Assembly: GCA_025677825.1 (NCBI GenBank)
Contig: JAIXMO010000079.1
Coordinates: 30,818 to 94,817, forward strand
DNA: 64,000 nucleotides
Direction of reading: 5' to 3'
Origin: Helicostylum pulchrum
Lineage: Eukaryota; Mucoromycota; Mucoromycetes; Mucorales; Mucoraceae
The position numbers and the translations under genes are program-made. Under the pieces are notes generated by a model. It saw only the letters and a program-made list of their open reading frames with translations, was not told where the DNA came from and made no database searches. The first letter of the stretch is position 1; every line of letters begins with the position of its first letter. Positions 1 to 12,582 of the stretch are shown piece by piece.

Positions 1-2712
1 ATATAGTGAAGATCTTTATCAAGATTTGAGAACCGCTTTGTTTGACCGTATTATAGATAAGGAGGCTTCTGTTAGAATCCAAGCAGCCACTACACTTTGT
101 CGTTTACAAAGCGCCGATGCAGATGTTGATCAAACAGACGGTAAAACCATTCTTCAAAAATTAATGTGGTGCTTACAGAACGATCCAAGCTCGTAAGTAG
201 AAAATATATCGCTACTATATCTATTTATTTACTTTTTTTTTGAATTACAGCGAAGTACGTCGAGTTATTTTATTCAATATCGATCCTATAGCAGAAACAT
301 TACCATATATTGTGGAGCGAGCAAGGGACGTAGACGCTATCAACCGTAGAGTTGTTTACTTGAAGCCATTATCCGACATGCCAGATTTCCGCATGCTCAG
401 CTTCGAAGAAAGAAACCAAATATTAAAGTGGGGTTTACACGACCGTAACCCACTTGTAAAAAAGGCAGTGTCTAAAATGTTGTCTGAAAAATGGATCAGC
501 CATGCCAACAATAACCTAATTGAATTCTTGGAGCGTTTAGATATCATGAAGCCTGAAGTTACCGAGATTGCAGAATCCGTATTAGACGCATTTTTTACTG
601 CAAGAATGGATATTGTAAACGATATTTCGTTTGATGGTAAAAACGTAATAAATCATTTGTTTAATGAAAATAATACTAAAATATTTCATGTAGCTGAATT
701 TTGGAATAACTTGACTCCAGAAAGTGCATTTTTAGCTAAAGTACTGATTAAATTCCTTCAAAAGGACCACACACTCGACGAAAGACTAGATTCCATTTTA
801 CCCGAAGTAACTCGACACGCATTTAATTTAAAATACTATAACGATTTATACCGCTCACCCACACAAAACGCCCAAGATTATGAATTCATCACAACCCAAA
901 TGTTGGAAACTGCCATGTGTTTAGACTACGCTGATGAAGTCGGCAGAAGAAAGATGTTTGAGTTGTTACGTGATATATTAAAATCCTGTGAATTATCCGA
1001 AGACCACCTTTCCAAAATCGTTCGCATCTTTCGCTTAATTTCTCTCAACGAACGTGATTTTACAAGAACCATTATTGAAATCATATTTGATATTCAGGAG
1101 CAACTTAACAACCCTGATGAATTAGGCGAGACTCCTCCTGCAAAGAAAACAAGACTCGAAGATTCATTTGCATCTAGTTTGGAGATATCTGACTCTACTA
1201 CTACCGACGTTACTGATCCAACAGATATAGGTGATTTAGTCATTCGACTTCGATGTCTTAGTATTTGTAAACGTATGCTCGAAAACAGTCAAGAGGTAGA
1301 TATTATAATAATAATTATCATTTTTGATACTAATATTCCCCTCTATCCTAGTCTCTTACTGAAAATTCCAACTTGTACGGTTTATTAAACGATTTAATTG
1401 TTCCTGCAGTTCAAAACTCAGATGTCGTATTACGCGAAGAGGGATTACATTGTCTTGGTTTATGCTGTACACTGGATAAGACACTTGCTCAGCACAATGT
1501 AGCTCTGTTCATTCAATGTATTAAAAATGGTCACGAGGGTATATTGAAAAAGGCAATTGTCGTTTTATTTGATTTAATGATGACATATGGTGTTCAAAAC
1601 TTAACCGTTCAAATTCAAAATGTAAGTTCGTAATTATGAACCAAATTTTTTTTTTTTGTACCTTTAAAAAACTCAAACCCACGTGATTTTCTTTAGAGTG
1701 ATGAAATTAGAGAAGTGTTTGAGTTTTGTATTGATCACGATACTCTAGAAATCCAAACTACCACAACTGAAGGTTTAGCTAAACTTATGCTTGCCAAGCG
1801 ATTCCAAGACGACGAAGTAAACTATTCTAAAACAAAATACTATTTTTAAAAAAAAAGGAAGCTAAACTAGAAATTTCTTTTTATAGATTTTACGACTAAT
1901 GATACTTTTATACTTCTTTCCAGTAACTGATGAAGACAATAACAAGGTTCAACAATGCTTGACGTACTTCTTCCCAGCCTATAGTTATTCCTCAGCCGAC
2001 CATCAAATCTCATTATCAAATGTTACTATTCTCGCTTTAGAAGAGCTCTGTAATACATATAGTGACCTAAAACCAGATGAGATCATGGTAAATCCTATGC
2101 AAATATCTGATATGTTAGCTGATTGGACTGATCCACGTAAACTCGCAAAGTAAGAAAAAAAAAATCTAAACATAATTAGGTAATTGTGGAATACTAATAT
2201 TACACAGATTACATTTAAATGATGTTACAATAGATGACGAGATAAAAACTAATGTACATGGTCGCCTTGCAATTGAAGCGTTGAATATCATTTATAATGA
2301 ACCAGCTGGCTTAAAGAGAAAGACCATGTGTCATTTCATACTAAGACTTTATTTGGAAAAGCTAGATACATCTCAACTCGCTGAAATCAAAAGATTAATG
2401 CATGCCATTAATATTGTAAGTAACAAAAAGCTCTAGACATATTTCATTGTACTCACATCACAAAAATAGGAGCGCCCTATTAAAGAAGTATTAACCCGTA
2501 ATGCATTTACAAAGTTACTAAATATCATTGAATCTAATATCGAGGAGTATAACCAAGAAAACGGGTTAGATCCAAATCCAGAGACAGAAAAGGAAGAAAC
2601 TGAACAGGAAGAAGGTGCTGACAACGAAGATAATATTGAAAAGGAGGGTAGTGAAAAGGAGGACAGTGAAAAAGATGAAGATGAAGATATTGAAAAGGAA
2701 GCTGATATATAA
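1..2712 (+). CDS. YCG1: Condensin complex subunit 3 (CAP-G/Ycg1 family), 5' end missing
   Basis: HEAT-repeat, non-SMC subunit of condensin, which compacts mitotic chromosomes with the SMC2/SMC4 ATPases. Seven exons were joined: 1-192, 251-1295, 1352-1621, 1697-1816, 1887-2149, 2208-2415 and 2470-2712. They give 779 codons in one frame starting at base 2. Recognition rests on the family-typical stretch around EVRRVILFNI, then ARDVDAINRRVVYLK, then ILKWGLHDRNPLVKKAV. The later Cnd3 region contains LYGLLNDLIVPAVQNSD and a long helical repeat section. The protein ends in a highly acidic Glu/Asp/Lys tail from about 2580. The window cuts off the N-terminal HEAT repeats. All introns are 55-75 bp with GT/AG ends. 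I am confident of the family; the subunit name follows from overall similarity. Confidence 0.9.
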
Positions 2713-4233
2713 TACAAAATAAACTTCTTTTTTTTTTTTGAATTTGACTAAATTAAATCATGTATTCATTTTAATTTTTCATTATATCAAACTAAACGAG
2801 TTTTAATAGAAACCTTTACTTGCATGAAGGTAATCTCTTCCGAGACCTACAGTTTTTTTTACTCTCTCCCCTCAAAAACCGAGATCATGGAACGCTGTAT
2901 ATCGGAAATCACCTGTGCATGATTTCGGAATCATGCAAATAAAGCGTAAACCGTTACTGCAACGGAAAGAAAAAATTTCGTAACGCAAAAAAAAAATCTC
3001 TTTTTTTTATGAGTGACGACAGAATGATGAACAACCAATATATTACAGTTCGTTGAAGGCAAAAAAAAAAACGAGGAGCCCCCCCCCCCCCTCCTCCTCC
3101 TCCTCCTTCCCTTAATTGAACAAGCTACAGTGTTCACGGTACCGTGAGCATTATAAAATATATACAATTTTTTTAATAATTAGAAACATTACTACCAATT
3201 ATGTATAAATGTGCTACCAAATTGTTTTGTGTGAGAATAACTTCCCACTAAAGTCAAGTGCCCTTTTTTTAACTGCATTTTCTCGCATCATTTCCATTTA
3301 ATGTAGGGAAATTTTATCATAAAAAAAAGCTTCTAAGGCAGTGCTAATGCGTGTAACATGACGAATGATCATATTCTTTTATAGTATCCGTTCCACGGAA
3401 CGTAAAAACAAGTACTCCGTACGACGAGTGTAGTTAAGCTTATTATTTACATAGAAGAGAACAATAATTCTACATATATGACAACCTGCAATTAATTTTT
3501 TTAAAAAAAAGGCTGTCAAGAGAGCTATACGATAATTGTACAACCTTTAACAGATATACCAAAGGGCCGCAACCGAAGCACCGAGAGGAGAGGTCATCAA
3601 ACAAGCGGCACTATTCATAGACAACATCCGATAATTATCTGTTTCAAAGATTATCGCAAAACTAAACAGCGGAATAAGTAATAACGTCAAAAAAAGAGTG
3701 AGTTCAATTTTTTTCAAATGGTAAATTATCTTGTTTCAAGTATTCATTTCTCTAATCATGCTATTTTAATCTGGTGCTAAAAAAAAAGGGGCGCGATCAC
3801 TATGTGCTAGTTATAATATATGTGCGAAGCTAAAACATGGTCTACTAATCCTTCAGGCTACAATACATGGCTCCAATTAAAAGTATAAGGGGTTTCTCAA
3901 AAGATGATGGTATGCTTTACTAGAGGAGAGTAGACCTCAATCTCTACAAGTATCTCTTATACCTTTCTCTATCTAAAACATATATTTTAAAAAAAAAACC
4001 TGTTTGAAACCGATGACACTGATTTTTTTTGTTTTATCACGATAAAGCAAACCTGTATCAATCACGTCGTAGTGAAATATACACCTTTCCAAGACATATA
4101 TTTTATCTCAATGTATGTCTACACACTTTTTGAAATGTCTATTCACTTGGTACGATTACTATTTATTCCGCTCAACCGAAGAACAATGAGCAATTTTTTT
4201 TTTAAAATAGTTACAAACTATGCGCTTGAGAAA

Positions 4234-4235
<2 letters not shown>

Positions 4236-4272
<37 letters not shown>
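4236..4272. repeat. 37-nt poly-T tract
   Basis: An uninterrupted run of T. A 30-nt poly-A tract at 33704-33733 is the comparable run elsewhere. They could be degraded retroposed tails or replication-slippage products. No element is recognisable next to either. Confidence 0.8.
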
Positions 4273-4275
<3 letters not shown>

Positions 4276-5561
4276 GTATCCCAACAATCTACTAAACTGA
4301 AAAATAACACTTGACTTCATATATAAATGTAAAAATAGCTCAACCGCAGAACATCAATCATAAAAGCCAAAAAACCGTCATTATACTACTCTGACTTAAA
4401 AGTAATCTGATTTATTTACAAAAAAAAAAAGAGGTATACCACATTTTCGAGTCATAATAAAATATTAACCAAACAACTCCAAATATGCACAGCTAAAAAA
4501 GTGGTTACAACCCGTTGTATTTTAAGCGTTAATCATGTTTTAATACTTGGTAAGGCCACCATTGACTTTTTTTTCACAGTCAAACATTTTGCTTGCAAAT
4601 TTTGAATATTTTTCCATTCTTCTTGAATTAAGACATCTATTTTGAAGAAAATTATAAAAAACCAATGATTAATTTTACTCAGAGCTAAAACAAAAAAAAG
4701 CTCAATAAAAATCCCGCATGATTCTTTTAATTTCTTTTGACAAAGGATAGGTATGAATTGACACAGCAAAATAGTAATGATAATAGCTTTTTTTTTAATA
4801 AAAGAGCAAAAAGATTACGAAAACAGAAATAGTCTTGGGGCGTTACACCATTAAAAAAATGACGAATAATTTATTTTTATCTACTTTTGTAATGAATTCA
4901 TCCGAGTACACTTCCCCTCCTCTCCCCCCCCCATCTCCATATTAATACATGATGCATGTAGGCGATAAAAAAAAAGTAGTGTAATGCAATACACATGTTT
5001 CTTATTTGTATTTTCCCTTTATCGCTACAGTTAAAATAATGATATGAAATTTAATATTTTTTATATCATCGATGTAACCTACTTGATCCCCATGATAAGC
5101 CGTGGTACAGTAAATATTTACACAAAAGTAACAAAAAAGTATTATTCATCATGCGGCTTTTTTTCTTCTTCTAATAAATCTTTCTCCCGAGAAGAGGTTT
5201 AGGTCATGCAACGTCCTAGTATAGGAAGATCGATTTTTTGTACAATAGTTATAAAGTGCACTAACCTGAAATGAAAAACCATGGATGTGTACTAATATGG
5301 ATACCAACTTTTTTTATTTTATAAAGTGTTCCATGTAATGCTGGAGTATGTACCAATAATAGGAGCACTGGTCAGTGCGGCGTATATTTTTTATGGGTAC
5401 TCCTCCATTACTGTTTATAGTAAGAGCACGAATTTCTTTAAATTGGGTAAAGAAAGAAGAGAGAGAGAGGGGGGGGGGGGGGTGATGATCCTATAACTTT
5501 TGTGTATCCCTAAAGTGGTCAGGGGTAGTTCTTAATCTTTTAGTGCAACTACCAAAAAGTG

Positions 5562-5569
5562 TATAAAAA
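5562..5569 (+). promoter_or_regulatory. TATA box of the small gene at 5670
   Basis: The sequence TATAAAAA lies about 105 bp upstream of the ATG at 5670 and is followed by an A-rich leader. It is one of the clearer TATA boxes in the window. Confidence 0.45.
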
Positions 5570-5669
5570 GGCCAAGATAAAACCCTCTCAGTCTTTTTAA
5601 AAAAATAAATAACATCTTTTTTTTTTCTTCTTAAAAAATACTCATTCAACAAAATAAAAATAAAATAAA

Positions 5670-5927
5670 ATGTCTTTGGGCCCATCTATTGCTTCATCCG
5701 GTTTAATTCACCAATCCCTTGTATTTAACAAACCTAAACAACATACAGTGGTACCTAATTACAGCTGCATAAACAATAACAAATTCTCTTATCGAACCTG
5801 TCCTATCTGTTCCAAGAAATTACTGGTTCGAATTAATGGTTCCTTTGTCTACAAATGGATCAGTACCCATTTTTCTAGTCATCACCACGAATATATGCAC
5901 GTCGTAGTTAACTTGCAAGAATCATGA
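5670..5927 (+). CDS. Small hypothetical protein with one CxxC motif
   Basis: A single-exon frame of 85 residues. It is preceded by a TATA box and an A-rich leader, and the first ATG of that leader is the start used here. The middle carries C-P-I-C (around residues 47-50) and a His cluster (HFSSHHH) about 25 residues later, which could form one C2H2-like zinc site. There is no signal peptide or membrane segment. I do not recognise the family. The promoter-like upstream sequence and the balanced composition argue that it is real. Confidence 0.4.
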   Translation: MSLGPSIASSGLIHQSLVFNKPKQHTVVPNYSCINNNKFSYRTCPICSKKLLVRINGSFVYKWISTHFSSHHHEYMHVVVNLQES

Positions 5928-6124
5928 TTTTTTTTCCGTTCATAAACACACACACACAGATATATATTGTAAATAATTCATACCCACACACATTCGTTTT
6001 TTTTTTCATTTATTTATTTTTATTTAAAAAAAAAAATACAATCATACATGCGCCCAATTGCGGTCATTTTAAAAATAAAAATAAAAATCATTAATTTTTC
6101 TAAAAAGTTCTGTCTTTTTTCATT

Positions 6125-6343
6125 TCACAATCCGAATAATCTATCAGTGAACAATGTTTTTTTTATACAGTGGTTGATATAATTAGGTTCTTCACTTAAG
6201 CACCTTTTGAAAACGTTCACAGAGCGCTGAACAAACGCAAGGAGGTGATTGCTAGGGACAGAGTTGTCGCAAGCTTCAGTAATCTTTGTAATCAGATCTT
6301 CTCGATCGGAATAGATAGCAGCGCGAATTGGTGCATTATTCAT
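6125..6343 (-). pseudogene. Relic of the C-terminus of an IS630/Tc1-type DDE transposase
   Basis: A 72-residue frame. Its spacing and residues match the C-terminus of the transposase-derived gene at 28187-29743. Here I see KITEACDNSVPSNHLLAFVQ followed by RSVNVFKRCLSEEP. There the counterpart is DRINESRHHVPKEKVEEFIQ followed by YAKLYFNRCLNKPV. The catalytic core that should precede this tail is absent upstream, where the GNAT gene lies 55 bp away. I read it as a decayed fragment of a transposon, not a gene. An unrelated small ORF is possible but less likely given the alignment. Confidence 0.55.
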
Positions 6344-6398
6344 ACACGTTTTTTTGCTAAAAAAAAAAAGTGTGACATACGTGTTTAAAAACGATTAT

Positions 6399-6905
6399 TT
6401 ATTTAATTTTCAATACCATTTCTTGAACACAATCATCATCAAAAAGCGTATACCCTTCGTGTCTATAAATAGGCTTTCCTTTATTCGCAGCCCATAGTTT
6501 GGCCTCGTGGCACCCAATTTCTTTAAAGTACTCTGTACACATCTTGATCATTTTCTTACCAAGACCCTTGTTTCTGCATTCAGGATTAATAAAGACACCC
6601 CACAAGTAACCGGCTTGATAAACGGATCGTTTCATGATATCAGGATGCAATAGGTCAGAGCTGTGGATTTGACAAATAGCACTACCTACTATTTCCTGAC
6701 AGTCATTAACAATCACAATAGTACAAAGCTTGAGATTCTTTCGATTCTCCTTGATTCGATACATGACGATTTCCTTCCAATTATCTTCCAGGGCTTCAGG
6801 ACGCGTACCCATATCGAGCCACATGTTGTAATAGTTGTCAGCAGCGATTCCGTCTTCACTTTCATGGCCTCTACGGATAGTATATCTGTTCGTTGTCTCA
6901 AGCAT
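6399..6905 (-). CDS. GNAT-family N-acetyltransferase
   Basis: Predicted acetyl-CoA-dependent N-acetyltransferase of 168 residues with no intron. Motif A, the pyrophosphate-binding loop, is visible as R-N-K-G-L-G at residues 111-116. It follows the beta-strand GVFINPEC and precedes the helix KKMIKMCTEYFKEIG. Downstream, the segment EAKLWAANKGKPIYRHEGY is the usual GNAT beta5/alpha4 region, where N...YR..GY ends in a conserved Tyr. The substrate cannot be told from the sequence. There is no targeting signal, so it is probably cytosolic. Size is normal for a single GNAT domain. Confidence 0.88.
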   Translation of the reverse strand: MLETTNRYTIRRGHESEDGIAADNYYNMWLDMGTRPEALEDNWKEIVMYRIKENRKNLKLCTIVIVNDCQEIVGSAICQIHSSDLLHPDIMKRSVYQAGYLWGVFINPECRNKGLGKKMIKMCTEYFKEIGCHEAKLWAANKGKPIYRHEGYTLFDDDCVQEMVLKIK

Positions 6906-7639
6906 CTTTACTGAGGCAAAAAAATATAAAAAAGAAAGATATTGTTAACGGGGGAAAAAAAAAGTAACCGTATTTATATCGAAAAAATAATTAAGCAGTG
7001 CGTATGCTGACGGTAACTAATAGAACCTTTTTATGAACACAAACTAATTGTGGAATTGCTCCTAACAATGGCTTTGTTTACATAGGTTACTGTGGTAAAA
7101 ATTGTATCACTTCAAAAACAAGTAGTGATACAACGCTTTTTGTTCAGTCGTTATAAATTAATATGTATAATCGTTACAGAAAAAAAAAGGGGGATAAAAG
7201 TAGTTGCATAGATGATTATAATCGTATACAACAAACAAACAAACAACTGGTTTGTTTACCCGCAGAATCAACCACGACTTGTTACAAAGTGGATGGGAAC
7301 TTCTTTTTTGTCCTGCCTAAAAATACAAAAATATATCTAATCCGGAGTTGCACAAATGCAAATGTTCGTACAGTGAGGCTGTGAAATATTGGAAAGACTG
7401 TAACCTAATTTAAATGCACAGTTGTAACTTTACTGGTAACTCAATGTTGTAATGGTACTATTATTACATCACGCTTAACGTAACCAAGACTTGATTGTGG
7501 TTCAATTAACTCTATCAAAGCAGAAGACTAGACTAAGCAGTTTTTTTTTACCACCAGATATATATACGATGTAAACGTCAATAAAGATTCGACATGGTAC
7601 TAGATTCGACACGGGTAATAGATTCAAATCTTTTTTATT
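6906..7639. other. Intergenic region without a recognised gene
   Basis: Lies between two minus-strand genes. Apart from A/T runs and a short (CAAA)n tract near 7231-7246, nothing is recognised. Confidence 0.55.
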
Positions 7640-8811
7640 TTATTTCTTTTCATCAGTAACTAAAACCGAATCATTTTTACTATAAGCAGGTGGGGAGTCC
7701 TTTGTAGTAGTAGTAGTAGCAGTAGTAGGCAAATTGAACTGAGTCTGAAACTCTGCATAAGACTTATGATGAGAGATAGTTTTTTTCTTTTGTAAAGAAA
7801 CACGTTGAAAAAGTTGATTAAAATAATCATCTTGCTCCAATTCTTCTTTTGATTCACTTTTAATAATAGTAGGTAGCTTGATATCTTGATCAGTCAACAA
7901 GACTGCATCATCGCTTTGATTATCCAATAACAAATCATCTTCTTTTGTAAGTGTATGACGCTGATCTTTAGGTTCCCAACCATCTACAGTTAATAAAGCA
8001 TCCATTAAAATTGTATCACAACTACCGTCAGTATTATTATCTAATAAATCCACTAAATATTTGCCAAACCCAGCAATAAGTGCTGTCTTTTCTGAATATT
8101 CTTGTAATGCATTGAACCTTAGATAAAAAGCTTCCTTTAATATAAACTTTTTAAAATCTGTATTGTCTTCACTTTCTTTAGCCTGGTTATCATTCAATTC
8201 TTGCAGCTCCTTTTCTAATTCAATCATTTTTTTCGATCCTGCATTGGATTTCTTCAAGTGCTTTACTCGTTCTGTTAAAGCTTGTTTCTTTTCTTTTAAA
8301 TCGTTTATTTCTCTTTCTTTCTCTCTCATTGATTTAATAGCTCTTCTATACAATTGATATCGGTCTAAACATATATGTGTATAAATAAAAAGAGAGAAGG
8401 AAGGGGGGATTTGTTTTTATAAAGTGTACCTGTATACTGTTTTTCTAATTCCACCTGCTTATTTAAAAGCGTAACAAGTGCTGTCCCAATATCCTTTTTT
8501 TTTTTTATAAAAAAGCATGTTAATATATAAACCGAGGGATAAAAGGGCATACATACTTCAATATCTTGACTGTATTCTTGGTTATCACGGTTTTTAGCCA
8601 ACTCATCTTTAACCCAATCTAAAAAGGCTTTATTTGTTTCAGCGTGATGATAACCAGCTGTTCTCATGTAAGCAAGATCGTTTCTTTCTTCAAATAACCA
8701 CAAGTTGAGAGAACGGGTATCGTGGTTTTGTAAAGGGTTATTCTTTGCCACCTGAGATTTCACATTGGTGGTCAATTTACCAATATTGAACTGCAAATCC
8801 TTAAAGTTCAT
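7640..8811 (-). CDS. PIL1: Eisosome core protein, Pil1/Lsp1 family (BAR domain)
   Basis: BAR-domain protein that self-assembles beneath the plasma membrane to form eisosomes (furrows). Exons on the minus strand are 8811-8557, 8493-8430 and 8364-7640, giving 347 residues. The start is the ATG at 8811; an upstream in-frame ATG adds an unlike, hydrophobic leader. Family signatures are the junction QYTDRYQLYRRAIKS, the coiled helix with KHLKK...ELEKELQELN, and the block YSEKTALIAGFGKYLVDLLD, which corresponds to SEK.ALIAGYGK..L.LLDD of Pil1. The C-terminal 100 residues are acidic and Ser/Thr-rich and probably phosphorylated, as in yeast. The N-terminus (LQFNIGKLTTNVKSQ) differs from ascomycete Pil1. 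Confidence 0.85.
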
Positions 8812-9068
8812 CTTTTTTAAAAAGACACAAAAAAGAAGTTGTATGTACACAAATAAATTATTCTATATTTGTAACTCGTCCTAACTTAACAATATTTATG
8901 TCGGTGATCATCTATTCAGAAGTCTCTTCAAAACATTTAATAACACAGATCGAAACTACAAGAAGCCTCAAAAAATAACAATTCAGCAATTGGGGCAATC
9001 GATGCGGTTAATAAAACAGATAAAAGAAAGTAGTATACACAGCACGTAAATATTTATTAAGATATATT

Positions 9069-10143
9069 TTAATAGTCAAAGTCGTCATCTTCCATCCAAC
9101 GCTCTTGTACATCACTTACATCTTCGTGGTAACCAGCCTTCATTGCAGTCAACATAATGGATTCATTTCCTTCTGTTAACCCACCAAACACAAAGCCGCC
9201 CGTTTTATCAATCACTTGCTGTAATCTAGTCATCGAATCTTTATCTTCTACACATAACGTATAGAACCCAACCAGCGAAAAGTCCTGGATCAAGTCACAC
9301 AATGCCTCATTCAACTTTTTAAACTTTGATCCAAACGCGTCTTCATTTAACGACTCTAACAAATAACTAAGATCCATCACATCTGTATAATACTGTAAAT
9401 TGAATCCTATTTATACGTTTGTTAATACCTTTTTTTTTCTTTACCCCTTTTTCTTTTTCTTACTTAATTTGCCATATGATTCAATTAAATCCACTTTTGA
9501 CAATACATTAACATGAGGCAACTCCAATTGAATCATAGTCTTTAACGCAAGTAACAAAACCGAGATATATTTTGCAGGATCTGTACAATAATGAGCATCT
9601 ACCATATTCACCGCTACCAATCGATAATCGATTTTTTCTAAACCATGCAAGATATCCTTCACAGCCGAATGATGTGTAAACAATTCAACTTGTCCCGGAA
9701 AATCAAATAATACATAATGGTCTTCCAACTGCTTTAACCTATCTGTAAGCCAATCCATATTCTTTAATAAGTATTCTACACAAAACATGATGCCTCCATT
9801 AGGTCCTAACGATAACTCGTTCATTGTATCCTCCAACGTAATCAAGTCTGAAATATTAATCGCACATGGGTAAGGTATATTATCATTAGCAGGATCTAAG
9901 TTAACAATCGCTACTTTTCTATCGTTTTTTTTTTTTATTGATTAGTAAACAAGAGTATTTTTTTTTCTTCTGCTTTCTTTTACCTTCCAATAGCTGTCAA
10001 ATATTGATAAGCTCCCCAACAATAAGTTGTCTTTCCTGACCCAGGTGGTCCAACAATAACCTACACAATAAAGAAAAATGAGTACAATGTTGCTTTACAA
10101 AATAAGTTTATATACATGTATACAGTACTTGTCCAAATGGCAT
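9069..10143 (-). CDS. GPN2: GPN-loop GTPase 2
   Basis: Cytosolic GTPase acting with GPN1/GPN3 in assembly and nuclear import of RNA polymerases. Exons are 10143-10129 (a 15-nt first exon, MPFGQ), 10060-9984, 9918-9464 and 9406-9069, giving 294 residues. Visible motifs are the P-loop GPPGSGKTT, switch VNLDPAND, the signature GPN loop in LSLGPNGG, G3 DFPGQVE and G4 SKVDL. The C-terminus FNLQYYTDVMDLSYL and the acidic end ERWMEDDDFDY are typical of GPN2, not GPN1 or GPN3. It lies 78 bp beyond the end of ATE1, on the same strand. Confidence 0.95.
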
Positions 10144-10221
10144 ATTTTATTTTTATTTAATAACAAGAAAGAAAAAACTTTTTTTTTTAAAAAAAAAAAG
10201 AAAAAAAAAACGGTGCTTTAA

Positions 10222-11696
<1,475 letters not shown>

Positions 11697-12580
11697 TTAG
11701 ATAGGTAAAAAATTAGAATGAAAAGAAAAGAGAAAAAAAAGTGCTTGTTCTTTATTTGTGCTTCCACTTTCAGTTTACCGGAATCCAAGTTGTCCAGCTT
11801 TTCGGAATAATTAGCCCACTTTTATTTTAGCCTTTATTTTTTTCATTAACCAAGTACACTATTTGGTTACTTGTACGAATCAGTGCTGTATCTATTGTAA
11901 GGTAGAATCCTTTCATCTCTTAATACTTGCCTATAATATCAATATCAAAAGTTTCCTATTAGAGAACGCAAACAATATCCAGTTGTGGTATATTTTGTTT
12001 CACTTCTCACCAGAGGTCGTACCAGGAGTTTTCTTATTTTCGTATGCAAATGCTCAGGTTTACAACCTCTAGGGACGACATAGTTGTTAACCCATGTATA
12101 ATAACAATGATTAACTAATGTATAATGACTAGTATTTATGAAGAAAATAGTAGTATATACGTCGTGATGAGTAAATAGACCTATTTTATCACCATCTTTT
12201 TTTTTATCAGGTCCCTTTTCTTAAAATTTATTATTTTGTTTCATTTTTGTCTTTTTCGCTTTCGTTTTTTATGTTCGTCCTATACGGTTCTTCTTAGAGT
12301 AACGGCTATCTATAAAGGTAAGTAATACGTTAGACTTTTTTAATCGACCGTGTAAATTGATTGTGTAAATTAACGTGTATCAAGATTTCCCGAATAATAC
12401 AAACATTATAAATCTCATTGTTAAATCTGAACCAATAACTGAAATAACCAACGCATCGCCCCTTATATTAATTGAAATACAAAAACTGGAAAATCATCAT
12501 ATATCAAGCAAAATAAAAAGAAGCAGATTTATTTTTTAATTACAAATATATGAACAATAAAAAATAAGCTGATATTATAC
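11697..12580. other. Intergenic region without a recognised gene
   Basis: Lies between the ATE1 start and the TIR element. It must hold the ATE1 promoter. No coding frame with supporting features was seen. Confidence 0.55.
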
Positions 12581-12582
12581 TA

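Larger units (their letters stand above)
2713..5669. other. Gene-poor AT-rich stretch with homopolymers
   Basis: No convincing exon was found on either strand. The region holds long A/T runs, a C run followed by CTC triplets near 3079-3108, and a G run near 5470. The short open frames here are low-complexity and lack splice or start context. Confidence 0.6.

Noticed and set aside
2433..2717. Ser-rich minus-strand frame opposite the condensin gene end
   Set aside because: Shadow of the Glu/Lys-rich condensin tail; codons GAA/GAG read backwards give Ser/Phe.
2931..3167. Arg/Gly-rich minus-strand open frame
   Set aside because: Produced by the C/CTC low-complexity tract near 3079-3108, not a gene.
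4072..4314. 80-codon plus-strand open frame
   Set aside because: A large part is poly-Phe encoded by the T37 tract; no domain, promoter or splice support.
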